Notes under the pieces: model-generated
What the model saw: the letters and a program-made list of their open reading frames with translations, nothing else
What the model was told of the DNA's origin: nothing
Database searches by the model: none
NCBI RefSeq assembly: GCF_028369135.1
Contig: NZ_JAPWHW010000009.1
Span: 120,190 to 184,189, forward strand
Reading direction: 5' to 3'
Length of the DNA: 64,000 nt
Origin: Roseovarius sp. ZX-A-9
GTDB taxonomy: Bacteria; Pseudomonadota; Alphaproteobacteria; Rhodobacterales; Rhodobacteraceae
Shown here: in pieces, positions 9,677 through 19,914 of the stretch
Position numbering within the stretch: position 1 is the first letter of the stretch
Layout: each line of letters starts with the position of its first letter
Program-made: the position numbers and the translations under genes

Positions 9677-10219
9677 TCATAGTGGCATCCCACTGAGTTT
9701 GGCCACAAGTTCGGCCAGTTTTCGGGCCTGGAACTTCTCCAGCAGGCGCGCGCGGTAGACTTCGATCGTGCGATAACTCAAGCCCAGCTCCAGCCCGATT
9801 TCCTTTGATGTCATGCCCCGGCAGGTCAGGATGGCAACCTCGCGCTCGCGCTGGGTCAGGCTGACCAGCGGTCGGTCGTCCGACAGGTCGGCAAAGCTCC
9901 AGACGCCGCAGCGAAACGGATCGTCGGGTGTGACGGACTGACCCCGCACCCGGCACCAAAAGAGCGTACCACAGCTACGTTTCATCACCCGCTCGTCCGC
10001 GTAACGGCCGGTTTCCTGCATCGCCCGCAGCCCGCGCTCCCCGATACGGCGGTAGTCCTCGATGGAGGGGTAGAAATTGGCCAGGGGCACCCCGGCAAGA
10101 TCTCCGGTCGCGCCGCCGAAAATTTCTGCAAACTGACGGTTGCAATGGCGGATGATGCGCCGCTCCAGCACCGCAAGCCCGACGGGGGCATGATCAAAGG
10201 CCAGATCGCTGATTTCCAT
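9677..10219 (-). CDS. PAS domain LuxR-type transcriptional regulator
   Basis: A 180-residue regulator. Residues 1-110 resemble a PAS sensory fold (AFDHAPVGLAVLERRIIRHCNRQFAEIFG, then GTLFWCRVRGQSVTPDDPF). Residues 115-175 form a LuxR/GerE helix-turn-helix (LTQREREVAILTCRGMTSKEIGLELGLSYRTIEVYRARLLEKF). It lacks the acyl-homoserine-lactone-binding domain and has no receiver domain, so it is an orphan PAS-HTH sensor. It is divergent from the acyl-CoA ligase gene with about 90 bases between starts, and that gene is its most obvious target candidate. The ligand is unknown. Confidence 0.85.
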   Translation of the reverse strand: MEISDLAFDHAPVGLAVLERRIIRHCNRQFAEIFGGATGDLAGVPLANFYPSIEDYRRIGERGLRAMQETGRYADERVMKRSCGTLFWCRVRGQSVTPDDPFRCGVWSFADLSDDRPLVSLTQREREVAILTCRGMTSKEIGLELGLSYRTIEVYRARLLEKFQARKLAELVAKLSGMPL

Positions 10220-10307
10220 GCGCGCGACTATGCGCGCGTATTTCTACTAATTGCAATGTCGTGGGCAGGGTGGTCTCATCGGCGCGTGGATCAGAAGGGA
10301 GCGAGCG

Positions 10308-11834
10308 ATGAACATCGCGCTATGGCTGAGGCGGATGGCACAGGTACGCGGGGCGTCACCGGCACTCTTTCACGGGGTTGAACAGATCGCGGATTATGCG
10401 GCCTTCGATCGCCGTGCCGGGCAGATGGCCCGTTGGCTGGGAGACGCCGGTGTGCGACCCGGCGACCGGGTGGCGCTCTGGTTCAAGAATCACCCGGATT
10501 ACCTGATCCTGCTTTACGGCATCTGGTATGCGGGCGCGGTCGCCGTACCGATCAATGCCAAGCTGCACCCGCGAGAGGCGGCGTGGATCATCGACAATTC
10601 GGGGGCTGCTGTCACTGTAACCTCGGCGGAAATGGTGCCAGCGCTGACCGGGATCGGCACGCAGGGCCGCATCGTCGCGCAGAATGACGCTACCCTTGCG
10701 GCGGCGTCGGAACTGGATCCGGTCGTGGCCCCGGTGACTCGGGCACCGGATGATCTGGCATGGTTGTTCTACACATCCGGTACAACCGGACGCCCCAAAG
10801 GGGTGATGATCACCCATCAGATGCTCAGCGTCATGGCGCTTAGCTATCTTGCCGATGTGGATGCGGTCGCACCTGAGCATGCTGCAATCTATGCCGCGCC
10901 GATGAGCCACGGTGCGGGGCTCTACGCGGTGCAGCACGTGCTCATGGGCGCGCGACATGTCGTGCCTGCTTCGGGTGGTTTCGAGGCCGGTGAAATCTTC
11001 GATTTGGCGGCGCATTTCGGTCTGGCGCATCTCTTTGCTGCGCCAACAATGGTGAAGCGTCTGACCGTCCATGCCCGGACGACGGGGTGCAGCGGGACCG
11101 GCCTGCGCAGTGTCGTCTATGCGGGTGGGCCAATGTATCTGGCCGACATCATCGAGGCGGTAGAGACCTTCGGCCCGATCTTCTTGCAAGTCTACGGGCA
11201 GGGCGAATGCCCGATGAGCATCACCGCACTGAGCCGTGCCGACGTGGCTGATCGCAGCCATCCGCGTTGGCGGGCGCGCCTGGGGTCGGTGGGTCGCGCG
11301 CAAAGCCTGTGCGAGGTTCGTATCGGTGGCCCAGACGGTGCGCCACTGCCCGCGGGGGAGATCGGCGAAATCATGGTGCGTGGGCCGAACGTGATGCCTG
11401 GCTACTGGCAAAACGAATCGGCCACGGCGAAGACGATCAGGGATGGCTGGCTGATGACCGGTGATGTCGGACATATGGATGAAGACGGCTACCTCACGCT
11501 TCAGGACCGGTCTCGGGATGTGATCATCTCGGGCGGGTCGAACATCTATCCCCGCGAGGTCGAGGAGGTGCTGCTGCTGCATGAGGACGTAAGCGAAGCG
11601 TCGGTGGTTGGTCGCCCTGATCCCGAATGGGGCGAAGACGTGGTTGCATTTATCGTGCCGCGCGAAGGCTCTACGCCAGAACCAGAGGCGCTGGGCGCGC
11701 ATTGCCTGGAGCATATTGCGCGTTTCAAACGGCCAAAGGCATATGTGATTCTGACCGAGTTGCCGAAGAACAATTATGGCAAGGTCCTGAAAACCGATCT
11801 GCGCAAGATGCTGGAGCGCACCGCGAGCGGTTGA
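10308..11834 (+). CDS. AMP-dependent acyl-CoA synthetase/ligase
   Basis: A 508-residue adenylate-forming enzyme that activates a carboxylic acid to its CoA ester. The ANL-superfamily core motifs are present: P-loop LFYTSGTTGRPKGVMITH, A5-like YGQGECPM, A7 GWLMTGDVGHMDEDGYLTL, the RSRDVIISGGSNIYPREVEEVL hinge, and the catalytic Lys in NNYGKVLKTDLRK. The length is typical. ATG 10308 is supported by an AAGGGAG ribosome site; an upstream in-frame start at 10251 lacks one. The chain length or type of substrate cannot be told; medium or long fatty acids or aromatic acids are all possible. It is divergent from a PAS-LuxR regulator. Confidence 0.9.
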   Translation: MNIALWLRRMAQVRGASPALFHGVEQIADYAAFDRRAGQMARWLGDAGVRPGDRVALWFKNHPDYLILLYGIWYAGAVAVPINAKLHPREAAWIIDNSGAAVTVTSAEMVPALTGIGTQGRIVAQNDATLAAASELDPVVAPVTRAPDDLAWLFYTSGTTGRPKGVMITHQMLSVMALSYLADVDAVAPEHAAIYAAPMSHGAGLYAVQHVLMGARHVVPASGGFEAGEIFDLAAHFGLAHLFAAPTMVKRLTVHARTTGCSGTGLRSVVYAGGPMYLADIIEAVETFGPIFLQVYGQGECPMSITALSRADVADRSHPRWRARLGSVGRAQSLCEVRIGGPDGAPLPAGEIGEIMVRGPNVMPGYWQNESATAKTIRDGWLMTGDVGHMDEDGYLTLQDRSRDVIISGGSNIYPREVEEVLLLHEDVSEASVVGRPDPEWGEDVVAFIVPREGSTPEPEALGAHCLEHIARFKRPKAYVILTELPKNNYGKVLKTDLRKMLERTASG

Positions 11835-11853
11835 GATTTTTGGCGAAAAATCT
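11834..11853. repeat. Palindromic repeat AGATTTTT-GGCG-AAAAATCT (copy 1)
   Basis: Eight-base arms flank a four-base NNCG loop, starting on the last base of the acyl-CoA ligase stop codon. An almost identical element follows fabD at 38396-38415. It may serve as a weak stem-loop terminator or belong to a dispersed repeat family. Confidence 0.6.
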
Positions 11854-11862
11854 GGAACCGGC

Positions 11863-12777
11863 TCAAACGTGCGGCGGTGGCGGTTTTCGGCGTGTCCCGC
11901 TCAGAGCGTTGGCTGCGATGGCCGCCAACAGGATGCAGCCGCCCAGTACCGTGTAAGGCGTCGCTGTTTCACCCAGCGCGAGCCACACCCAGACCGGGGC
12001 CAGAACCACTTCGGCCAGCGACAACAGCGTCAGTTCCGCCGCAGGCACGGTGCGCGACCCAAGCGTATAGAGCACCAGTCCTGCGCCGACCTGAAATATC
12101 CCCATGCCAAGCGCCACGCCGCCATCGCGCGGCGCCAGGACCAGAGGCAGCCCTGCGGTCAGGCAGATCACCCCCATGATCCCCACCGCCATCAGCCCTG
12201 ACAGGAACACCGCCGGCAGCATTTCTCTCGCGCGGCCCCAGCGCAGGGCAATGGTGAAGACAGCAAAGCCAAAAGCTGATCCGAACGCCGCAAGGTTGCC
12301 GCGCAGAGCCGCACCGCCGGGCTTGTCCCAGACCATGATCCCGATCCCCAATATGGCGGCAGCAATGGCGATCCATGTGGTACGGCGGACCGGCTCTCGC
12401 AGGATCACGAGGCCGAGGATCGCGGCGATGAACGGGGCAGAGGCGAACATCATCATCGCATTGGCGACGGAGGTGTGTTGCAGCGCATAGATGCCGCCCG
12501 TATAGGCGCCCACCAGCGCCAGCGCGCCGATGACACCGGGCCAGCCGACACGGCGGACATGGGAAAAGGGATCGCTGCCGGTTCTGAGGCGGATCACGAC
12601 ATAGAGCAATGCACTGAGGCTGATGGAGCGGTACAAGAGGATTTGCCATACGACGGCATCCTCGATCAGACGAATGCCCAGCCCGATCGTGGACCACAGG
12701 ACCCCGGCCAGAAACACCAGCAGCATACCTCGCCCGCGTCCGGTTGCGGCCTCGGCAAATGTGGCGGTCGCGCTCAT
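11863..12777 (-). CDS. EamA/DMT-family membrane transporter
   Basis: A 304-residue inner-membrane protein with about ten hydrophobic segments and two EamA repeats (first around GVLWSTIGLGIRLIEDAVVWQILLYRS, second around GNLAAFGSAFGFAVFTIALRWGR). Members of this superfamily export metabolites or amino acids; the substrate cannot be inferred here. The start overlaps the stop of the upstream EamA gene (ATGA), so two different DMT proteins are coupled, possibly forming a heteromeric exporter. The C-terminus ends with a basic tail (SGTRRKPPPPHV). Confidence 0.88.
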   Translation of the reverse strand: MSATATFAEAATGRGRGMLLVFLAGVLWSTIGLGIRLIEDAVVWQILLYRSISLSALLYVVIRLRTGSDPFSHVRRVGWPGVIGALALVGAYTGGIYALQHTSVANAMMMFASAPFIAAILGLVILREPVRRTTWIAIAAAILGIGIMVWDKPGGAALRGNLAAFGSAFGFAVFTIALRWGRAREMLPAVFLSGLMAVGIMGVICLTAGLPLVLAPRDGGVALGMGIFQVGAGLVLYTLGSRTVPAAELTLLSLAEVVLAPVWVWLALGETATPYTVLGGCILLAAIAANALSGTRRKPPPPHV

Positions 12778-13808
12778 GGCGTGTCGGTTTCGTCGGGGGT
12801 AGGCGGCGGCATCGGAATGCCGGGGGCAAAGGTCGATTCAGCCACATTGGTCGGATCGTCGCGGTGGCGCGTGGCGCGCAATTCGCGGTACCCTAGGTAG
12901 AGCCCGCTTGCCACGATCAGCGTCATGCCCAGCCAGGTCGCGGTGGGTGGAACCTCGTCAAAGAGTACCCAGGCGACAACAAGCGCGATCGGCATGTAGG
13001 TGTAATCGAACGGTGCGACAAGGCTGGCATTTGCGACCTGATAGGCGCGCGTCAGCAGCATCCATCCGGTCATGCCGACCAGGCTCAATGCCAGGAACTG
13101 CGGCCAGTCGCGTGCCAGCTCCGTGGGCCACGCCATGCGCAGATGATTGAATTCGGGCCCAATATCAATGATCTGGTTGGTCAGCCAGCCGATCGGCAGG
13201 ATCATCAGCCCCATGAAACCGATGGTCTGCAGCCCCATCGTCAGCGTCGATTCCTGCTCGCCCATCTGCCGGGCGAGGATCTGGCTGATCGCGTAGGTCA
13301 GTGCGCAGATCAGCGGCAGGATAGCCACCCATGTGAAACTGTCGCTGCCTGGATTCATCGCGATAATCACGCCCACAAAGCCCACGACCAGCGCAAGGAT
13401 GCGGTGGATTCCGATGGTTTCGCGCAGCACCACTGCCGCCAGCAGCGCAGTCATCAACGGGGCGGAAAAGAAGATCGTGGTGACTTCGGCCAGCCCCATC
13501 AAGGGAAAGGCGCTGTAAAAGAGCGAAAAGCCCATGGCGAGCAACGCCGCGCGCACCAGATGTAGCTTCCAGAACGGTGTGAGGATGCGGTGAGGGCCAC
13601 CGAGCCAGAGGATGATTGGCGTAAGCACGATCAGGGTGACAAGCGAGCGCGCAAGAATGAGATGCCAGACCGGATGCGTATCCAGCATCGTCTTCATCAG
13701 AACGTCCTGAACAACAAAAAGCACCATGCCGATTTCAGCGCAGGCGATCCCGTGCAAGGCGCGGCTGGGCGGTGGGGCCGGGGTGTGGGTGATCGTGGTC
13801 ATGGCCAC
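12774..13808 (-). CDS. EamA/DMT-family membrane transporter (upstream partner)
   Basis: A 344-residue ten-segment membrane protein with two EamA domains (GIACAEIGMVLFVVQDVLMK at the first; LPLICALTYAISQILARQMGEQ at the second). The N-terminus has a Pro-rich cytosolic stretch before the first helix. The C-terminal tail of about 45 residues is polar and threonine/proline-rich, longer than usual. It is first in a two-gene operon with the EamA gene ending at 11863. A large stem-loop lies just upstream, at 13863-13899. Confidence 0.88.
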   Translation of the reverse strand: MAMTTITHTPAPPPSRALHGIACAEIGMVLFVVQDVLMKTMLDTHPVWHLILARSLVTLIVLTPIILWLGGPHRILTPFWKLHLVRAALLAMGFSLFYSAFPLMGLAEVTTIFFSAPLMTALLAAVVLRETIGIHRILALVVGFVGVIIAMNPGSDSFTWVAILPLICALTYAISQILARQMGEQESTLTMGLQTIGFMGLMILPIGWLTNQIIDIGPEFNHLRMAWPTELARDWPQFLALSLVGMTGWMLLTRAYQVANASLVAPFDYTYMPIALVVAWVLFDEVPPTATWLGMTLIVASGLYLGYRELRATRHRDDPTNVAESTFAPGIPMPPPTPDETDTP

Positions 13809-13862
13809 AGCCTGCCAAGCAGTACGGGCCCGGGTCGCGCTTGTTTGCGACGGCGTGTCGCA

Positions 13863-13899
13863 AACTTACCCCGCAAAGACAAGCTTTGCGGGGTAAGTT
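13863..13899 (-). terminator. Stem-loop terminator downstream of acs
   Basis: A perfect 16-base-pair stem (13863-13878 with 13884-13899) and a five-base loop, located 22 bases past the acs stop on the minus strand. Only three T residues follow on that strand, so it may also need help for full termination. It separates acs from the EamA pair. Confidence 0.7.
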
Positions 13900-13920
13900 G
13901 CAGTTTTAACTCGTTAAATG

Positions 13921-15867
<1,947 letters not shown>

Positions 15868-15948
15868 GATCTGACCTCTTTCTTGCAATTCTGTCTTACG
15901 GAACGGCCCCTGAATAGAGGCCGCGTTGCTCAATTCGCTGGTGGGAAC

Positions 15949-16704
15949 CTAGATCGCGAGGTACTCCGCGCGCAACTCTGCATTTTCCAGCACTTCAGCA
16001 GCGGTCCCGTCAAAGACGATCCCACCCGTATCCAGAATGATCGCGCGGTCGGCGAGTTCGAGTGCGCGCACCGCGTTTTGTTCGACAAGGATTGTGGTGA
16101 TTCCCTGCTCCTTGATAATCCGCAGTGTCTTTTCGATTTCGTCGACGATCACCGGTGCCAGCCCTTCATAAGGCTCGTCCAGCAGCAGCACCTTGATGCT
16201 GCGGGCCAGCGCGCGGGCCACTGCCAGCATCTGCTGTTCGCCACCCGACAGGGTTATGCCCTCTTGCTTGCGACGTTCCTTGAGGCGGGGAAAGAGCTCG
16301 TAGAGCCGTTCGATCGACCAGCCGATCGGTGGCGCGATCTGCGCCAGTTGCAAATTCTCCTCGACCGTCAGGCCGGGAATGATGCAGCGATCCTCGGGCA
16401 CCAGTCCGATGCCGGCGGCGGCGGCCTCGTAGCTCTTCATGTTGTGCAGCGGTTGTTGATCCAGCCAGACCTCGCCGTGGTTCATCTGCGGGTTGTCCAT
16501 CCGCGCGATCGAGCGCAGCGTCGTTGTCTTGCCCGCGCCGTTGCGGCCCAGCAGGGCCAGGATCTCGCCCTCATGCACGTTAAAGCTGATATCCTGCACG
16601 ATGTAGCTTTCACCGTAGTAGGATTGCATCCCCCAGACGGACAGAAAGGCGGGGGCAGTCTCGGCGTAGTTCTTGCCTTTGTTGAAATCGGGTTTGACGT
16701 TCAT
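15949..16704 (-). CDS. Branched-chain amino-acid-type ABC transporter ATPase (LivF-like)
   Basis: A 251-residue cytoplasmic ATPase of the HAAT importer class. Visible: Walker A LLGRNGAGKTTTLRSI, signature LSGGEQQMLAVARAL, Walker B KVLLLDEPYEGLAP, and the LivF-type NMKSYEAAAAGIGLVPEDRCIIPGLTVEENL segment. ATG 16704 follows a GGGAG ribosome site; the open frame continues upstream without family similarity. It acts with the LivG-, LivM- and LivH-like proteins and the binding protein encoded upstream. Its nearness to acs suggests that the imported compound may be an acid rather than an amino acid (inference). Confidence 0.93.
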   Translation of the reverse strand: MNVKPDFNKGKNYAETAPAFLSVWGMQSYYGESYIVQDISFNVHEGEILALLGRNGAGKTTTLRSIARMDNPQMNHGEVWLDQQPLHNMKSYEAAAAGIGLVPEDRCIIPGLTVEENLQLAQIAPPIGWSIERLYELFPRLKERRKQEGITLSGGEQQMLAVARALARSIKVLLLDEPYEGLAPVIVDEIEKTLRIIKEQGITTILVEQNAVRALELADRAIILDTGGIVFDGTAAEVLENAELRAEYLAI

Positions 16705-16800
16705 TTTTTTGTCTCCCGTTCCGGACCAGGTCCGAAACCTCATGGTTGACCGCAAGGCCCCCGGGGCGAACCCCGGAGGGGCGGTGTGACTGCTTCGGCT

Positions 16801-17556
16801 TCAGGCGCTTTCGCCCAGATACGCTTCGCGCACCTTGGGGTGGCCCTTGATCTTGTCCGGCGTGTCCTCGACCAGTGGCGACCCCTGCGCCAGAACGGTG
16901 ATCCGCTCGGCGAGGCTGAACACCACATGCATATCATGCTCGATGATGGCGATGGTGATGTCACGCTCCTCCTTGATCTGCTTGAGCAGGTCGATCGTGT
17001 TGTTGGTGTCGGCCCGAGCCATGCCTGCGGTTGGCTCGTCCAACAGTAACAGGCGCGGATTCTGCGACAGGCACATGCCGATTTCGAGCCGACGCTTGTC
17101 TCCCCGGCTCATCGCGGCAGAGTGGAAATGCCGCTTGTCGATCATGTTGAGGCTTTCCAGCATATGTTCGGCCTGTTCGATGACGTCCTTTTCGCCCGTC
17201 GTCGCGCCGATGGCGTTCATCTGGAATGCCCCGTCACGTTTGGCGAAGATCGGGATCATCATGTTTTCCAGCACGGTCAGGTCGCCGAAAATCTCGGGCG
17301 TCTGGAACACGCGGGAAATGCCCATCTGGCAAATCTCGTATGATTTGCGCCCCAGCACCGACTGGCCGTCGAACATGACGCTGCCGGTGTCGGGAATGAG
17401 CTTGCCGATGAGCACATTCAGCAGCGTAGATTTTCCGGCCCCGTTCGGCCCGATGATCGCGTGGACGGTGTTTTCCTCGATGCTGAGGTTCACATCGCCC
17501 AGTGCCTGCAGACCACCGAACCGCTTGTTGACGTTCTTGACTTCAAGAATTCCCAT
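16801..17556 (-). CDS. Branched-chain amino-acid-type ABC transporter ATPase (LivG-like)
   Basis: A 251-residue ATPase. Walker A is IIGPNGAGKSTLLNVLIG, the signature region SRGDKRRLEIGMCL replaces the canonical LSGGQ-like motif with MSRGDKRR, and Walker B is RLLLLDEPTAGMARAD. The C-terminus has the LivG-type GSPLVEDTPDKIKGHPKVREAYLG. It pairs with the LivF-like ATPase, separated by 96 bases, and follows the LivM-like permease by 11 bases. The changed signature motif is seen in a subgroup of urea/HAAT-like ATPases and should still permit function. Confidence 0.92.
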   Translation of the reverse strand: MGILEVKNVNKRFGGLQALGDVNLSIEENTVHAIIGPNGAGKSTLLNVLIGKLIPDTGSVMFDGQSVLGRKSYEICQMGISRVFQTPEIFGDLTVLENMMIPIFAKRDGAFQMNAIGATTGEKDVIEQAEHMLESLNMIDKRHFHSAAMSRGDKRRLEIGMCLSQNPRLLLLDEPTAGMARADTNNTIDLLKQIKEERDITIAIIEHDMHVVFSLAERITVLAQGSPLVEDTPDKIKGHPKVREAYLGESA

Positions 17557-17567
17557 GGGTCTGTTCC

Positions 17568-18776
17568 TTATTCCGCAGGCGTGGATTGGTTGGCGTCTGC
17601 CTGGGCCTGTTCGGCCTCGGTTCGACCGGTGAATAGACCGCGGATCTTCTGACCACCCTGGACCAGACCACCCGGCAGGAAGATCACGATCAGCATGAAC
17701 AGGACGCCCAGCGTAAGGTGCCAGCCCTTGCCGACGAAAGGATGCACGATCGTGACCATGAAATCCTCCATTCCGTCAGGCAGGAACGAGAACCAGCTGT
17801 GCAGGACGCTGTCGTTGATCTTCGAGAAGATATTCTCGAAATACTTGATCAGTCCTGAGCCAAGTACCGGCCCGATCAGCGTTCCGGTTCCGCCAAGGAT
17901 GGTCATGAGAACCACTTCGCCAGAGGCGGTCCACTGCATCCGTTCGGCACCGGCGAGCGGATCGACCGCCGACAGCAAGCCGCCCGCGAGCCCGGCATAC
18001 ATGCCCGAGATCACGAAGGCCGCCAGCGTGTAGGGCCGCGCGTTCAGGCCGGTATAGTACATCCGCGTGTTGTTCGATTTCACAGCGCGCAACATCATCC
18101 CGAATGGCGAGCGGAAGATGCGGATCGATAGGTAGAAGGCCAGAACCATGATGATCGCACAAAGGTAGTAGCCGACGTTGAACTGGAATTGCCACGCACC
18201 CAGCTGCATTTCATGGGTCGCCCGCATGCTGAGGCCGAAGAGGTGTGGCAGATCGGGCTTGTCCGCCGAGTGCAGCCATTGCGGATCGTTGGAATAGACC
18301 TGCAGGCCCGTTTCACCATTGGTCAGGTTGAACTTCGGGTTGGACAGCACCGAATACGCCAGCGCAAAGGACATCTGCGCAAAGGCCAGCGTCAGGATCG
18401 AGAAGTAGATGCCGGAGCGGCGCAGGCTGACGACACCGATCAGGTAGGCAAAGATGCCCGAGGTCAGGATCGACAGCAGGATACCTGGCATCACGTTGTA
18501 GCCCAACAGCTTGAACATCCAGACGCAGGAGTAGGAACCGACCCCGAGAAAGGCCGCATGTCCGAAGCTGAGATAACCGGTCAGCCCGAAGAGGATGTTG
18601 AACCCGATCGCGAAGATGCCGTAGATCACGAATTTCTGCATCAGGTCGGGGTAGCCGGCGTTGAATTGCGCCATGGCCGAGCCTTCGGGGAAAGGGTTCA
18701 GGAGGAAGGGAGCCAGCATCGCCAGAGCGACGACGATGAGCAGCAGGGTAAAGTCTCTTTTGTTCAGTCCAAGCAT
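17568..18776 (-). CDS. Branched-chain amino-acid-type ABC transporter permease (LivM-like)
   Basis: A 402-residue inner-membrane permease, with around ten hydrophobic helices and the LivM landmark [19 protein letters not shown] second landmark is [35 protein letters not shown]. It is longer than LivM of E. coli amino-acid transport because of an inserted loop around residues 150-185 ([25 protein letters not shown] split), and it has a polar C-terminal tail. It lies 3 bases after the LivH-like gene. It forms the membrane channel with that protein. Confidence 0.93.
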   Translation of the reverse strand: MLGLNKRDFTLLLIVVALAMLAPFLLNPFPEGSAMAQFNAGYPDLMQKFVIYGIFAIGFNILFGLTGYLSFGHAAFLGVGSYSCVWMFKLLGYNVMPGILLSILTSGIFAYLIGVVSLRRSGIYFSILTLAFAQMSFALAYSVLSNPKFNLTNGETGLQVYSNDPQWLHSADKPDLPHLFGLSMRATHEMQLGAWQFQFNVGYYLCAIIMVLAFYLSIRIFRSPFGMMLRAVKSNNTRMYYTGLNARPYTLAAFVISGMYAGLAGGLLSAVDPLAGAERMQWTASGEVVLMTILGGTGTLIGPVLGSGLIKYFENIFSKINDSVLHSWFSFLPDGMEDFMVTIVHPFVGKGWHLTLGVLFMLIVIFLPGGLVQGGQKIRGLFTGRTEAEQAQADANQSTPAE

Positions 18777-18779
18777 GGT

Positions 18780-19811
18780 TTAGTCCTCCATCACGCCTTT
18801 TTTGCCCATCAGGCCCCGCGGACGTGTCAGCAGGATTATGATCGCGACAAGATAGATGATGATCTGGTTGATGCCTGGAATTGTCGTGGTGGCCCAGGTC
18901 GTTGACGCGAAACTTTCGAGGATGCCCAGCAGGAAGCCGGCCGCGACGGCACCAGGCAGAGAGCCCATGCCACCGACGACCACAACCACGAAGCTGAGAA
19001 CCAGGAAATCCATGCCCATGTGATAGTTGGGCGCGTTGATCGGTGCGTACATCACACCAGCCAGCCCCGCCACCGCGGCAGCGATGCCGAACATGATGGT
19101 GAATTTCCGGTCGATGTTGATGCCCAGCAGGCCGACTGTCTCGCGGTCGGCCATGCCGGCGCGCACCACCATCCCGAAGGTGGTGAATTGCAGGAAGGCA
19201 AAGACCGCGCCGATGATCAGCGCCGAGAAGGCGAAATAGATCAGCCGCCAGATGGGGTAGATGACCGAGTTTGCCTCGAACCCGAGCATCGGGCTGAAGT
19301 CAAAGCTGCCGCGGAAAACATCGGGTGCGGGCGTCGGGATCGGGTTGGCGCCGAAATAGTACTTGATGACTTCCTGCAGCACGATGGCCAGACCAAAGGT
19401 CACGAGGATCTGGTCGGCATGGGGGCGCTTGTAGAAATGCTTGATCAGGCCGCGTTCCATGATCACGCCGATGCTGATCATGATGGGAATGGAGAACAGT
19501 ATCGCCAGCGGCACCGACCAGTCGATCAACGCCGAGCCCATTTCTGGGCCGAACCAGTGCTCGACATAAGGCGTTTCGATCTTCAGGGGATTTCCCAGGA
19601 AATCTGTCTGTGTTTCGTCGATCGTCTGGTAGCTGATGCTGAAGATTTTCGACAGGGTCACGGCACAGAATGCCCCGAGCATGAAGATCGCGCCGTGGGC
19701 GAAGTTTACCACGCCCAGTGTGCCGAAGATTAGTGTCAGGCCCAATGCGATCAGCGCATAGGCTGATCCCTTGTCCAGACCGTTCAGAATTTGAAGGATA
19801 ATTGCGTCCAT
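18780..19811 (-). CDS. Branched-chain amino-acid-type ABC transporter permease (LivH-like)
   Basis: A 343-residue permease whose first helix has the LivH pattern GLDKGSAYALIALGLTLIFGTLGVVNFAHGAIFMLGAF. Later, ILVTFGLAIVLQEVIKYYFG and GVMYAPINAPNYHMGMDFLVLSFVVVVVGGMGSLPGA are visible. An extra loop at about residues 45-80 is larger than in the amino-acid transporters. ATG 19811 with GGTGG eight bases upstream is preferred to an upstream TTG at 19829. First permease gene after the binding protein; a GC-rich stem-loop lies between them. Confidence 0.93.
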   Translation of the reverse strand: MDAIILQILNGLDKGSAYALIALGLTLIFGTLGVVNFAHGAIFMLGAFCAVTLSKIFSISYQTIDETQTDFLGNPLKIETPYVEHWFGPEMGSALIDWSVPLAILFSIPIMISIGVIMERGLIKHFYKRPHADQILVTFGLAIVLQEVIKYYFGANPIPTPAPDVFRGSFDFSPMLGFEANSVIYPIWRLIYFAFSALIIGAVFAFLQFTTFGMVVRAGMADRETVGLLGINIDRKFTIMFGIAAAVAGLAGVMYAPINAPNYHMGMDFLVLSFVVVVVGGMGSLPGAVAAGFLLGILESFASTTWATTTIPGINQIIIYLVAIIILLTRPRGLMGKKGVMED

Positions 19812-19868
19812 TATGTCCACCCGTGGCAAATGAATTGCGGCCGATGCTCCGCAATCCTACGGAACAAT

Positions 19869-19896
19869 CCCGGTCGCGCGCAGGGGCGCGACCGGG
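19869..19896 (-). promoter_or_regulatory. Stem-loop between binding-protein and permease genes
   Basis: An 11-base-pair perfect stem (CCCGGTCGCGC with GCGCGACCGGG) and a six-base loop, lying between the binding-protein stop and livH-like start. There is no T run. Such hairpins often protect the upstream mRNA or thin out downstream transcription, so that binding protein is made in excess of permease. A triple CTAGG-type tandem repeat adjoins it at 19898-19915. Confidence 0.5.
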
Positions 19897-19914
19897 TGCT
19901 AGGCTAGGCTAGGC

